DNA of 64,000 nt from Saksenaea vasiformis B4078 (lineage: Eukaryota; Mucoromycota; Mucoromycetes; Mucorales; Saksenaeaceae): assembly GCA_000697055.1 (NCBI GenBank), contig JNDT01002027.1, positions 1 to 64,000 on the forward strand. The letters are read 5' to 3'. The notes beneath the pieces were generated by a model. That model was given only the letters and a program-made list of their open reading frames with translations, was not told the DNA's origin and did no database searches. The translations under genes and the position numbers were made by a program. Each line of letters begins with the position of its first letter. The stretch's first letter is position 1. Below, in pieces: positions 46,640 through 59,438 of this stretch.

Positions 46640-49600
46640 ATGGCAAGAAAGACTAAAAAGAATCCCTCTAATCGCGGTTATGCTACTTCCTCGTTACCAT
46701 CGAAAAAAGTTGCTGAGCCAGTCCCTGAACAGCCAGAGACAACTGACGTGTCTGTCGCGTCATCAGTCTCGCATGAAGCTGTATCTTCAGCGCAATTAGA
46801 GCTAAATCAAGAACCAGAAGATCATGTGTTGACATTAGTGAAGCGTTTTGAGCAATTGAATGATCGAAAAGCACAAAAGAATGTGGATGTGATGTCCCAT
46901 GACGATCACAAATCCGCTGAACAAAAATCGTTTAGTCTTCCTTCTGAACTGGAAGCTGAGGTCCTTCAAGTGCTCAAAACTCAAGGCAAAGCAGATACAT
47001 TTTGTAAGATGACTGTGTGATATTCACATGTTGACATTTCCCTTTCTTTCGCATCAGCGTCGTTTAGGCCATTGATGCGTCATCGATCTCATCAAAACGA
47101 CAAAGATAAAGCAATTGGCCAGTTGGATGTCATATATCGCACTCTGCAAAAGATTGGATTTAACTCAAGCGATATCGAAAAATCGCTGGGAACCAATATA
47201 TCCTTGCATGTTGATGATCATATCGATTGGGTAAAGCATCAAGATTGCACTGGCAATAAGGATTTAACCTTTCCCATACAGTTATGCATTCATGTACCTT
47301 ATGAAAGAATGCCTGTCGGCTTTTACGATAAATACTATACCGAAGAAGGTTTGTGGGACAATGAGAAAACTCGAATTCATACTCTCCGGATATTACCTAG
47401 ATACATCGATAAAAGCAGTGCAATATGATAACGGATCTGTATTTATCTACACTGATGGCGTAAAGAAAGGACTTACGTTGTTGGTATAGTTGGAAAAGAC
47501 CAAGGATTTAGGTACCGGTGAAACGACTCCTGCTGAAGAACCATTGATGGCGGCTGCTGTGCATGACGAGAAGGTCGAAAGGAAAACCAAAGACAAAGAA
47601 AGCGGGGACGATTACAAATCGCGGATCTTGCGCGCGGCCCAGAGATACATGGTGCGTCACGATTTCTAAGACGTTTCTCTAACATCAATGATTGTAGGAA
47701 GACGAAGTTGAAGAAGAAAGCGTAAACGAGAAACATGCCAAACTGCACATCGAGCTTTCTATGCTTGAGAAACAACTACCATCCAGTAAAAAAAGCAAAA
47801 AGGCCAGAAAGAATGGAAGCGAGCGCTTGTCGGAAGCAGAATTGGAACAGGTGAAGCAAAAAATAGAGAAACTCAAACAATCTCTCCGTAAACTTGAAGC
47901 CGATTGGGAATACGATAAATCTAAAGCGTCTGAGTTATACATCATGAAACAACAAGAAGCTGCAGAAGAGCGACAACAGCAACGTGAGGACATAGAGATA
48001 AATCATTTGGATACCACTTCAGAGGCTAAAAGCGAACACGAATCACCGAATAACGAAACCAAAGATGAGCAAGAAGAAGAGGACAGTTTATTTGGTGGAC
48101 TGATGTTAGAGGAAATGGAACAATCAGTTCCAAGCGCCGAAACTTCTATTTCCTCGTGGAATGTCGTCCAAATTGTTGTCCCTTCATGGAAAGGAAAATA
48201 CCCTAAAGAGCAATTGCAAGAATACTGCAAACGACATAGATATATAAAACACAACTACACTAGATGCGAATTGGGCAGAGGACTTTGGCGTGCGTCAGTT
48301 ACAATGAAGACAAAGAGCTCGGATATCGAGCCTTTCGTGGCTGACATGCCTTCAGACGTCGCTGCACCGACACCGGAGGATGCAGAACAACTGGCGGCGG
48401 TATGTTTCGCGCAATGACCTTACCGTGTACTTATTATTTCTTTAGGCTGCGGCACTATTCCAGTTTGACTCTGAATCTTCCGTCTACTTAGCCATGCCAC
48501 CATCTGTGAAAGAGTTATGGAAAAAATGGAAGGAAGACAAGGTACGCTCGCAAAGTCTGAACCCATCTAATTGCTTATCGGTGCCGTTTCCAGAGGCAAA
48601 AGGACGAGGCACCACGCATAGAAGCAGATCGCAAGCGCATTCAATTCCTGTCCGATCTACTGGATAGATCGTATGGAAGGCGCGAGAGCAAACCTAATGT
48701 ATGATCTTTTTTTTTTGTTTTTCTGTACTTGGTATGTTTGTTTCTCAGCACAAGTTTAGGAAGACAATCTAAAACAAGGCACGGAAGGCCCTCGTAGTCA
48801 TACAACAAGAAACTCTCATGAGACCATCAGCAGGAGACATGAAGTGTTTAGCCGCGTCCAGCAACAATTCGCAAAACGTCTAAAGACCGAAAATTATGCA
48901 AATATGAAGGTCTGTAAAATTTGAATACACAGGAAACAGTTAAAAATATGTAATGTCTTAGATTAAGCGAGATGATTTACCAGTGGCTGCTTATCGCCAA
49001 GATATCCTTGAGCTTGTCAAAGAAAACCAGGTCATCATCATTTCTGGTGAAACTGGTTGGTAAGTGAAGAAAACTGAAAGTTTTCCCGCTGATATTCATT
49101 ATGTAATAGCGGTAAGAGTACTCAAGTACCTCAGTTCCTCGCAGAAGATCTATTGCAAGGCACTGCGAAAAATGGAATGGTCATCTGTACACAGGTAGAT
49201 GATTCGGTAAAGGAACTTATATCACCGTGCTAATCATTTGCGGTCAAAGCCTCGCAGAATTTCTGCCATTTCTATTGCTCATCGCGTATCGCTTGAAATG
49301 GGCGACCGACCCCGTACCACTGGAAGCTCCGAAGCTCTTGTTGGTTATCAAATCCGTCTTGAAAGTAAATCTTCCAAGGAAAATGTACTTTTGTTCTGCA
49401 CCACGGTATGACTCTGCTTAGCGTATGATAGCACGTATTCAGTCTTTCTAGGGTATACTACTTCGACGTCTTGAAAGTGATCACACTCTGGAAGGCGTTA
49501 CACACGTTGTGGTGGATGAGGTGCACGAACGGACAGTTGAGAGCGATTTTCTATTGATCATCTTGAGACGCCTATGCAGTGTCCGTCCAGATTTAAGGTA

Positions 49601-52084
49601 TGAGCTAATCAGACTTCACCAACTCCTAAGCAAGATTATCTTAACAGGGTCATCTTAATGAGTGCTACAGTTGAAGCACAACGTTTCTCAGTGTATTTTG
49701 GAAACTGTCCAGTTCTTTCTGTGCCAGGAAGGACCTACCCAGTTCAAGTACAATATCTGGAGGACATAGTTGAGACAACAGGTACAAAGTGGCTGGTGCA
49801 GTTAATAACGTTTCTCTAATGATGGTATGTCGTCAGGCTACGTATTAGAAGAAGATTCTCCTTATGCACTTCGACGCACTAGGATTCGGCAAGGTAAGCG
49901 GTATTATAGTTTATTACGTGTCTCTCATGTTTCGTAGATCGAGGCAGTGTAGATGTATCTGGAAAACATGGATCATCAAAACGCGTGCGACTTGAATGGT
50001 TTGAAGAGGATACAGATGACGAAGATCCTTATGATCCTGTAAGAGCCGAGTCCAAACTGAAAACCGTGACCAGTGAAGGCGTCGAAGAAGAGGACGAGGG
50101 ATACAGTAGACAAACGCGCAAGATGATTAAGCGTATGGATGAGATGAGAATTAATTTTGATCTTTTACTTCAACTTTTGGAGTACATCTGCCTCCAAAAC
50201 GGAGAAAAAAAGCATGAAATCCCTGAGACTGGTGCCATCTTGGTGTTTCTTCCTGGTATGCCAGAGATCCGCAAACTGTATGATATGCTGTCCAGCCACA
50301 GTATACTTGGTGATCCAACCAAGTTTCTTCTCATTGCCTTGCACTCCACCCTTTCTTCTGAACATCAAGAGCGTGCATTCGATATACCACCGGAAGGTAT
50401 CCGTAAGGTCGTACTGTCTACCAATATTGCCGAGACGGGTGTCACTATCAGTGACATTACCATTGTTATTGATACAGGAATGGTGAAAACTATCAGGTAA
50501 ACATTACAAACAGGCAGATAATGATGGACTGATATATGACTCCTAAAAGTTACGAGGAAAAGAAGCGGGTGACACGTTTGCAACAGAAATTTGTTGCAAA
50601 AGCAAACGCTCGGCAACGTCGCGGACGTGCTGGTCGTGTGCAGGAAGGCGTATGTTTCCACATGTTTACTCAGGAGCGGTATGAAAAGGTAAAGTTTGCG
50701 TTATCTATGTAGTAAGCAACTAAGTTTGAAGTAGATGGCTGATTATGAAACGCCTGAGATGCTACGATTGCCGTTAGAGGAGATATGTCTTCGCATCAAA
50801 GTGTGTAATCTTGGCACCATTGAAGAAGTACTAGGCGCAGCACTTGACGCACCTTCGAAAAAAATGATAGAAAATGCTATCCAAAATCTCCAGGAGGTAT
50901 GAGATTTGAAAATTATATCGTTGATCTGACTTGTGTTGGCAGGTGCAAGCGTTGTCATCTGATGGAACGGAAAGTCTAACGCCATTAGGAGCTCATCTTT
51001 CAAACTTGCCCGTTGATGTCCATATTGGCAAAATGATTCTCTTTGGTGCTATTTTCCGCTGTCTAGATCCCGTCTTAACCATAGCAGCAGCTCTTAGCTT
51101 CAAGAGTCCCTTTGTGCGGCCTTTCGGGAAGGAAGCGGAGGCAGACGCCGCTCGGGAAACACTCAAAGACGGTAAGTTGGTACTGGCCTTTGTAGTAAGC
51201 TATAGCATTATCTTTAGTGAATTCGGACTTTTGGACGATCTACAAAGCATACTGCGCCTGGCGTGAGCAGTTGCAGCGCGTGCGGCAGCAATCAGGGTGG
51301 ACAAGGAAGATGCACGGTTTCTGTAAAAAGCATTTTCTAAGTCAACAAAACTTGGAAATGATTGAAGATATGAAGAAACAGTACTTTGAGCTGTTGGTTA
51401 GCATTGGCTTCGTCCATGCAAAAGACGAAGATGTTCGTCCAAAGTACGAAGTGACACGTATGAAGCGTATGTGCCAGGTACCTCGCCAGTACGATGTCAA
51501 TTCGAATTCAGTGGCGGTGGTTAACGCCGCGATTGTCGCGGGCTTGTATCCAAAAATCGCAAGCTATTCCCCGGAGAATAGCCACTATGTCAATAACAAG
51601 CTTGCGATGTACATTCACCCTTCTTCGGTGCTTTACCGACGACAGGGCGCATTGGAAAGCGAATTCTTGGTGTATAACACTGTCGTTATGAGCGACAAAG
51701 TCTATTTATGGGAAAATGCTTATATTAGCGCGGCGGTTGTCATGCTCCTGGCAAGGGACATGGATGTCAAGGTATGTTTTATCACAATGATAATTTGGTA
51801 TACTCACATTTGACATTTGCAGCATAAAAGACGTAGCGTCACGTTGGATCGATGGATCCACTTCAGATGCTATGCTAGAACTGCTGTGGTGATCAAATCC
51901 TTACGGAGCGAGCTGGTAATCATCGCTTTTCTTTAAGGTCACCGATCGAAACTGACTGACATATTTGTTCCTTGTGTAGAATAATTGGCTAACTGCTAAG
52001 ATGGATCGTCCTAATTTGGATCTGACCACATATGGACAGGAGATTATGGATGTTTGGGTCAAGGTGTTGGAGATGCAATCGTAA
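46640..52084 (+). CDS. DHX29: DEAH/RHA RNA helicase, DHX29-like
   Basis: 1467 residues in 21 exons: 46640-47003, 47058-47348, 47401-47417, 47490-47651, 47698-48399, 48446-48541, 48594-48698, 48760-48909, 48962-49059, 49110-49194, 49250-49405, 49452-49597, 49648-49781, 49837-49893, 49938-50496, 50550-50688, 50735-50896, 50943-51171, 51218-51771, 51823-51915 and 51980-52084 (4404 nt, frame closed). Long N-terminal region with DHX29-type helical block ([19 protein letters not shown]) and a charged coiled coil (about 280-350). Helicase motifs: GETGCGKST (about 657-665), PRRISAI, DEVH (about 764), [13 protein letters not shown] and RQRRGRAGR, followed by winged-helix, ratchet and OB-fold parts ending [22 protein letters not shown]29-type helicases help 48S initiation complexes scan structured leaders; this assignment rests on architecture. 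Exon 3 is only 17 nt. Confidence 0.9.
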
Positions 52085-52366
52085 TGGCTGTACACATAGT
52101 GGTCGACAGAATTGAAGCAATAAATATGAGCGTCATGATACTCGCGTGAAAAGAACGATGTGAGTAGTACCCTCTTCCGCGATGTGATTTATTCAGATCA
52201 GTTTGCGATGTAACTCATCTAGAAAGAAATTCACTCCTTCTATCGTTCAATTTAGCCCGCGATTCGGCAGTAGTATTTTCCAAATGCACGGCTGCCTCTT
52301 TGTAGCATTACAAAATGTGAATAAGTGCTGATGTAAAGTATAAAATATGAATACAAGGCAAAAATG

Positions 52367-53346
52367 CTATGATGTGCCTGCCGTGTGCGGTTTATCGGAA
52401 TCTTGTTCCGAATGCAGGTTAGGTATCTGTATATGGCAGTCATCGGGTTTCCGAACTTGGCATTCGTCTGGTTTGGGAGCTTGATGTTCATTGGGCTTCC
52501 AAGCGCAATTATCGTCCGGGTTCTGTCGGCTTGCGCTGGAGACAGGTGCAGTCGGCGGAGATGAGACTACAGGCGCGGGATAATCCTGGGTCGAAGACTG
52601 TGGTTCGATTTGTGGATGTGAACAATTTGGTAATGAAATTCCTCTTTCAGAGTATGGCGGCAGCTGATCACCGCCATCGTTCTCTCTCATGATATAATGA
52701 TCCCCATTCGAGGTATATCCGTTACCAAAGAATGAGTTTCTACGCTGAAACGCAGGAGGTACTGGTTGTGGACCTTTGTCACGTCTATTGCATATACGCT
52801 ATAGAAACGGATCAAAATTTGAAGTATAATCAGGTTCTGACCTACCCAGAGACACGTAGCAATCACTACAACAACTACAGTACACATTATTGCGATGACA
52901 ACAATAATTGGAGTTGGCATTGCCATCGGTTGGAACTGGTCAGAAGGATCCAGAAAAGGAGGAAAAGATTGGTCGTGGTGCTGATCGTCTAGGATTCTGT
53001 GATCAAGTATGGTAATAGGTCCGAATCTTGCGCTGTCGTTTGATTTGTTACACTCAGCAATCAGCCAGTAGTTGCTTCCAGGTGCAACGTTGCGAACTTG
53101 GTTCGTCGAGCTGATTACAGTCGATGGAATATCTGTCTGCATGGTACTGACAACAGTAAAGGCGTCTCCAGATAGGACATCCATCATGAGAGCCAACGAG
53201 CCACAACCGCTGGGGATATCGTTGTAGTCGATTGCAATGGGATCGCCGATACCAAAAGTATTTGTTGCGTTATGTGTTCGGATGGAAAACGCAGACGCAT
53301 AGCATAATAACAGAGAGCCATAGGTAACAAGACCTGATAGTAGCAT
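52367..53346 (-). CDS. Kre9/KNH-like single-pass surface protein, array member 1 (type A)
   Basis: 310 residues; exons 53346-52846 and 52798-52367. Signal peptide (LLLSGLVTYGSLLLCYASA), beta-sandwich ectodomain with the Kre9/KNH-like pattern (IAIDYNDIPSGCGSLALMMD, IPSTVISS, NYWLIAECNKS, ARFGPITI), spacer, one transmembrane helix (PIIVVIAIMCTVVVVVIATC) and a proline-rich cytoplasmic tail. The intron falls right after the helix (CLW, then RICNRRDKGPQPVPPAFQRR), exactly as in member 3. The tail contains an LPPY motif of the PY type. No GPI anchor. Likely a type I plasma-membrane protein sensing or holding wall glucan; function unknown. Confidence 0.75.
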
Positions 53347-54520
53347 TTATGATTCTTCAACAAGAAAAGAAGGACAGGTGCAAGCTGAGGAAAAATTTAT
53401 AGCTTTGCGCTTAACGTAGGACAATGGTGTATCGTCATGAACTTCAAACTGCGCGGATGGTAGTTCGCATTTGCTCGGTACTTAGCGGCTGGCTAAGAGC
53501 TGTGCATCACAGCCTTTTTTGAATCCCACTTGTTACATTGCGATTTACGTTAAGGGCACCAGCATTGTTCTATGGTTACAAGGACACTGATCTAACATAT
53601 GTGTACCATCAAGTAACACATACATCTTCAACTGATTAGTCGTAGCCTGATTCCGATGAATTATTAGTTTTCGCCATATTTTGTCGATGAATTCCAGGTG
53701 CATGCTGCATCGAACTAATATTGATCGATAGACATCTCGATGGATCCGAACGAAACGAATATTCTTTTGGGATTTGCTTTTCTCAACGATTGCACATGAT
53801 GGTAGCGATTCTTAGTGCCCTGCTGTTTCCTTTGCTTCTGCAAGCAGAAGCGTCAGAAAGTGGGTTGAGTCTGTCATTGATTTACGCTTAGCTATGAAGA
53901 TCAGGTTTGTGCTATGCTAAGCACTTTGGTGATCGCATTGCGAAGCTGCCCTGATCTTAGAACTATTCATCACATAACAGGTTGTTACTCTTCGGACACT
54001 TGCGCAGCACCATAAACGTGACCATGTACTACTTGATGTTATTCTCTATTGAGACTTCTTATTGACGTAACGCCTCTTGCACGCAAATGGCAATGGCACA
54101 AGAAGATGAAATGTATCCATGGCAAGTGGCACAGGTTGCCCAGTTGCTGAGCAGAGGTTGCTCTTCTCCGAAAAAAAACCACGTTGTCCTGTGTTACTGA
54201 GGCGTCCCAATCCCACAAGTATTGGACCGTTGATGCAGCTATTTTATTGAGAAAACGCCGGTTCAGTGATTGCATAATTGACGTCTTCAATAGGAATTGC
54301 TGTAGACATTGAATATAGGCTCAGCTCCATCTATATGAGTGACAACGGAGTTTAAATAACAAACGTACGACGGCATTTGTGTCTTAGGTCACTACACGTG
54401 AAGAACTTTCTGACGTAATGACTATGTATTCAGAAAAGCTAATGTATGCATGTAGAAGTGTTTGCAGGTCTTTTTGCTTGCCAGAAATAATTGCAGTCTT
54501 TCTTATTCTTTTTAAATCCT
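53347..54520. other. intergenic, possible short secreted peptide
   Basis: A plus-strand ATG at 53796 starts a good signal-peptide-like run (MMVAILSALLFPLLLQAEA) followed by a gtgggt donor-like site; what it would join is unclear. A minus-strand frame at 54039-54290 is also protein-like but isolated. TATA-like gctataaatt at about 53393-53404 probably serves array member 1. Confidence 0.3.
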
Positions 54521-55535
54521 TCATTGATCTCTCTCCAGTTCCGTTTTTGCATGACTCGGATTTTCTGTAGGCATACGGATATGACCGTTTGCAAGAGGAT
54601 CTAGATGGGGTGATCCAAAAGGATACGGCAAAACAGCTATTTGTGGCGGGACTGATGCCTCTGCTTTTGCCGGGAGTGGAGAACAGGGGACTGGCAGAAA
54701 GATATACGGATAGTATGGTTTTTGGTCGTGTAAGGATTGATGTTGCGATTCTGGTGGAAATTGAGGATTATATGCAAAGATTGCACCTTTGGGAATAGAG
54801 GAAGGTTGCCATGTTTTGACTCCAGGTAAACTAAATTGAGCAGCTTTCGGTGGCGACAGCGGTTGCAGTGGTTGATCCGAGTTTGCGTCCTCAGAATGCT
54901 CATATGTCACTTGCCTTCTTTTCCAAAAGTAGACGCACAACAGCTATAAATTATTGTTGAAAAGTCGGACTGTCAGATTACATACACTCTATGCGAAAAG
55001 GCTTCTAGTTACCCATATTAAGGCAGCGAAAATTATCAGATACGCTATGCCTCCAGCAATAGTACCCATAGCATCAGTTCTCGTCCATTTTCTTGTTTCA
55101 CAGTCTGCGGTTGCCCATACGCTCTTTTTTTTTTCATATGAGTCTTCGGTCGGTTTCTTCAAAATAGCTTACGGGAGGGTGGAATGTAAAAGCACCGAAA
55201 ACAGACGTTGAAGACGGCGAGTCATTACATTGCGCAACAAGCCAATACGATTGGCCGTATGTCACGTTTTCGGGCCAACTAATGTCATAAGTGTAGAGTC
55301 CAGGCGGTATATGATCGGAAATGGGAATAAGCAGTTCTGGATCTTCATAATTGAAACCTGCAAGCAAAAAAAGCTTGATGTTTGTAGTGGAACTGCTAAC
55401 ATTACTCCAAGTAAGCGTGTCTGTGCTTCTAAAGTTGTAATAGTAATTCCTTGATTCTAGGTCAATTGAGAAAGAAAATACATGATTGATATAAATAGAC
55501 ACGAAAAGACAAAGATAAAGATGCAAAGTGTACAT
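54521..55535 (-). CDS. Kre9/KNH-like single-pass surface protein, array member 2 (type B)
   Basis: 298 residues; exons 55535-55173, 55123-55013 and 54943-54521. Signal peptide (LHLYLCLFVSIYINHVFS), Kre9-like ectodomain (STDTLTWSNVSSSTTNIKLF, LLAGFNYEDPELLIPI, GQSYWLVAQCNDSPSSTSVF), then a separate exon with the juxtamembrane SVWATADCETRKW segment and the helix GTIAGGIAYLIIFAALIW, then a Pro/Tyr-rich tail (DQKPYYPYIFLPVPCSPLP). Splice positions and tail wording match member 4 and differ from members 1 and 3, which lack the middle intron. Type I membrane topology inferred. Confidence 0.75.
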
Positions 55536-56716
55536 GATAAGAAGAACAATGTAAACATAGCAAAAAAGTGAAAATCGGGCTTGCTGATGTTAATGTAGTG
55601 CAAAAGAGAGTTGACCCCCAACCACTACTTACGACGTCCGATTGTGTCACAGGTCATCTCCGCGCATGCACAATTTACACGAGATGGTCGTCCTGAGCGT
55701 GTATTTCCGGTAGCATTACTGAATATTCTCGCCTAGATCATAATATATGTCAAACTAGACACGATTTGTGCTTATGTAGTTCTCACCACCGTAATCTAAG
55801 TTGGGCAAGTAATATTCACTTATTTCTCCGTTCGTGGCACAGGTAGACACTCAATTTCCGACGTACTAACGAAGCGTGTCCATCAAGTGAATGATATTGT
55901 ACATCCTCATCGATTATTCCTGCATGCTTGCCATACCATCATTGTCGTGTTCAGTAGTGTATATGGCAACAATGCTTTATTCATAGTTCATGTCTGCGCC
56001 TTGATAATTGCTTCCCATACGAGTGAATGTGATCATCATCTTAGGAATAGATGAAGTCCACAGCAACGATAGGTACTTGGCTGTATTATGCCTCTCTCAA
56101 CATCCCTCACAGCTCTTCGTTTCTTTCTTCCGCGGAGCCACTTTTCCTTCTTCTGGCATCAGTAGTCGATAACCAGACTATCATGACCAGAGTGGTTCTT
56201 TGCTTACTTTGGATGGTGATTTCTGGAGGTGTTTGTTTAACAGTAACGAAAATTGAAGGGTAATAATGTCATCTTTGTAGGCTTACCCTGGTGATGACCT
56301 TTTCGTCATGTTGGGAACACGCTAGACAACCATTATGTGAGATCGTTGTATAAAACAACAAACGAATCTTGCCAAATCTTCGATCCCACTATGGCAAACA
56401 GCCGGTACCGCTACTTAAAAGGGCGACTGGCAAGCTTTAGATGTTAGAGATCAGAGCATGCTCATGTCAATAGCTCTACTCTTACATGTTATTAATCTGC
56501 GATTTATTTACTTTTTTTTTTGCGGTATCGACGGGATATTTTTATTAGATTTAGCTGAATAGTAAAATAGCGTTGAAATTTGGAGTATGCAGTCGTCCCG
56601 ATTTATGCTGCCCAAGTTTAGATCGGTAGCTCAAGGGTGACGGATAACAAGGTAATACTTTAACATACATGAAATTGTTTAAGCTATGCCGTCGCAAAGT
56701 ATAGGGGAGAATAGTA
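55536..56716. other. intergenic
   Basis: Spacer between array members 2 and 3. A plus-strand hydrophobic frame near 56180-56263 (MTRVVLCLLWMVISGGVCLT) resembles a lone signal peptide and may be a relic. Nothing else supported. Confidence 0.35.
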
Positions 56717-57882
56717 TTAGTAGTAATTGTGGGGTTTATCATGATGAACTCCCGCGACCTGATCAGGTTTCCACGATTCAGGACCAGGGACATGCATTTT
56801 CGTTGAAGACATCAACTCAGTCTTTCCGGCAGGCGTGCATGCTGGTTGTGTCATTGGTACAGCAACTTCTGGAGCGAAGTTGTTGTTGTAGCTATGTTGA
56901 ATTTCTGCAATGTCGACGTAATGTCCATAACTCTGCTGCTGTTGTCCGTAAGGGTACACGTAACTTGTTGGGGTAGTATTCACCATAGCAGGTGAAGGCA
57001 TTGTCGTGAACGCCTGGGTCATTGTGGGTGAAGGTTGTACACCGGTTTCTTGATGTGAGTAGCCTCCATATGCTTCATGTACTGGGCTATAGCGTGGTGG
57101 CTGTGTTCCATTGTACTTGTCGGTCTTTGGGGAATTTTGGTCACCAAAGAAAGTATTTGTGTCTTGAAATACAGACGGTATAGGCTGCGGACCTTTGTTG
57201 CGTCTGCGGCAACATCTCTGTAGACAAACATCAACGATATAGGACAATTCCAGTGGCTTGTTACCCGTAGAAAAATTATCGTACAGACGGTCCAGATAAA
57301 TCCGACAAGAGACAAAACAACAACTACTGGGATGGGTAACGCTAAATTTGATGGCCAAATCGGACTAGAAGAGCGACCAGAAGGGCCTTCGATATTGTCT
57401 TTCCTTTCTTCTCCTTTTGACGGCGGTGACGTTGGTACAGGGATCAGAGAGAAATCGTCGCCTGTCCTACTCGGAGTCGTGGACGAGCTTGTATTCGGGC
57501 GAGGTGCAGGACCTGGGTCTCCCTTCTCAAATGGACGGATAATTGTAAAAGTGCCGACCTTGGCCTTAGCTGATGACCCGTCGCATTGGGCAACAAGCCA
57601 GTAGTTGTTGCCAGGATCAACGTAAGGTATGGAAGGCACTATTCTTTCGTTGGTTGACGGTATATTACTCGCGATGGAGGCTATGTTGTAATAATCATCA
57701 CCGTAATTTGTTGCCAAAGAAACGCTCAATTTCCCGCAATCACTAGGCGCGTCTTTCCACTTGATCATTGCATATTGGCCTTGTGTAAATATACCATCAT
57801 TGAAAACGAAATCGATGGAAAACGCAGAGACATGAGTTGCCACTAGACAGCAGAGAAGGATATGCGCAATTGATGCCGTCAT
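56717..57882 (-). CDS. Kre9/KNH-like single-pass surface protein, array member 3 (type A)
   Basis: 372 residues from the ATG at 57882; exons 57882-57265 and 57217-56717. Signal peptide MTASIAHILLCCLVATHVSA (an upstream in-frame ATG at 57960 would add a less likely leader). Ectodomain: GQYAMIKWKDAPSDCGKLSV, YNIASIASNIPSTNER, GNNYWLVAQCDGSSAKAKVG; Ser/Thr/Pro stalk; helix PIPVVVVLSLVGFIWTVCTI; tail starting RCCRRRNKGPQPIPSVFQ, nearly the same as member 1. The tail has a canonical PPxY (QPPRYSP) and a Tyr/Gln-rich stretch (YVYPYGQQQQSYGHYV). Confidence 0.77.
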
Positions 57883-58739
57883 TTCGCGTCTATTCAAAAA
57901 CGGTATGGTTCCAAGGAACAGTTTTAGAAAAAGAAGAAAATTTGCCGCAGTCCATCTCATTATTTAAGTTAGAGGGGTAACACGAAACATCGACTGTTGG
58001 AAGCGCGTCCTTAAGGGAGTTCAACTTAGTGCAACTCAGCTCCGTACGAGAGGTACAATTTTGATCTGAACGTTTGAGTGAGGCGCACAAACAACAGCAG
58101 TAATCCTCATAAGTTAATTGTTCTGCGAGTGAGGAAATTTTTCACGTGGCGTGTCCTTGCCTTTTAGGGATTGGAGGCTGTATTTACCCATCTTTGGCAA
58201 AAGGCGAGTCATTCATGGTGTGGTCGGAGATCCCTTGGTTTGACAAGTCATGTTTACTGCTCTTCTTTTTTTCCTCCATGTATGCGTACCTGTGCTCTAA
58301 ATAGTTCAAGCTAACGGTTGTCTTATGGATCCGGGGGTAGACCCGAGGAACACGCGATAACTTACATTGATATCATTATTGAAGAAGGTGGAGAACAAAA
58401 GATCGAGATTATGTAGAGTGAATGAAAGGATCTTGCGGCCATCGAGATCTCCCTGGGCCATACCGCATTGAACATACTGACCCTTGTCTTCATGGTACTA
58501 ATGCTACTGCTGTCCTTCCTTTTTTTTTTTTTTTTTTTTTTTTTTTTGTCAGCAAAAGCCTTACATCGTTATGACTGTTAAAAAACAGATACCGAAGTTT
58601 CGAGATGATTAATGGTAATCTAGCGTAGTGGAGTTCCGGAATCCCTTACCGCTCCCAAGGAGCAAAGATCCAGTATCTGGCATGAAGTTTGTTTGCCTTG
58701 TATGACTGAACTGTGCAATTGTACCTTTGTCCTTTTTGC
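57883..58739. other. intergenic
   Basis: Spacer upstream of array member 3, including the long T tract. No gene seen. Confidence 0.5.
58520..58547. repeat. poly-T tract (28 bp)
   Basis: Uninterrupted T run; could be the poly-A tail of an inserted retrocopy on the minus strand or simple slippage. Confidence 0.9.
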
Positions 58740-58965
58740 TTTCCCTGTCGTATGGACTTACATCAGACGCATAGGATTGATATATTACCGTTGCAAGGTT
58801 TTCGGGATTATCCGAAAGTCGCGTTGATGCGAGTAGCGTATGAATTCGTTGCCAACTTATGTACTGACGAACGCATACTTGATTCTTTTCTTAGCATAAA
58901 AGCGACTCCTCATGGACGCAAAATTTATATAGATTAGCGTAAACTTTGTTCAATACACCGTAGCT
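58740..58965. mobile_element. MITE-like repeat, diverged copy
   Basis: It aligns along most of its length with the 32962-33172 copy: aagt..gttgatg.gagtag.gtat, then ttgccaacttatgtactgac, cgcata, ttcttagc, and the right end ggacgcaaaatttata, gattagcgtaaa, ttcaataca. The left end is degenerate. Confidence 0.5.
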
Positions 58966-59438
58966 CGCAGAGACAAATGGCGACGAGACTAGAATGCAAA
59001 TGGTAGGATCAAGTGATGTGTTACGTGGAGAATATGAGAATCGTGCTACACCTGGCTTTAAAGCATAGCAAACTTTTACTCGTTGTATTGACATGAACCC
59101 ATATCTGTTGTGAATTAATCGTTACATTATAGTTAGGAGAATTGTCCTGGAAGTAAAACAAAATAATGATAAACATATAAACGGGATACGGTAAAATGGA
59201 GTTATGAATATATGACAAAAGAAATATAAAAGTATCCTTTGAGGACGGCATCAAAATGATGTATGTTTCCCACAAAGATGCGTAGCACTACGCCAGCGTA
59301 GGCACACGAAATCAGGCACATACGGTGAATACTCCGCACGACGCATCTTGTAATTCTAGCAGACATCCACTGTGAGAAAAAGTTAAAATGCCTGGTACAA
59401 TTCGCTTCTGCTTATGACCAAATCTTTGATAGATTGGG
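58966..59438. other. intergenic
   Basis: 3' flank of array member 4; no gene seen. Confidence 0.5.

Noticed and set aside
47685..48254. Ser/Cys-rich minus-strand frames opposite the helicase coiled coil
   Set aside because: Reverse complement of Glu/Lys-rich coding sequence; not genes.
58520..58547. Retrotransposon insertion marked by the T tract
   Set aside because: No coding remnant or target duplication was found beside it.
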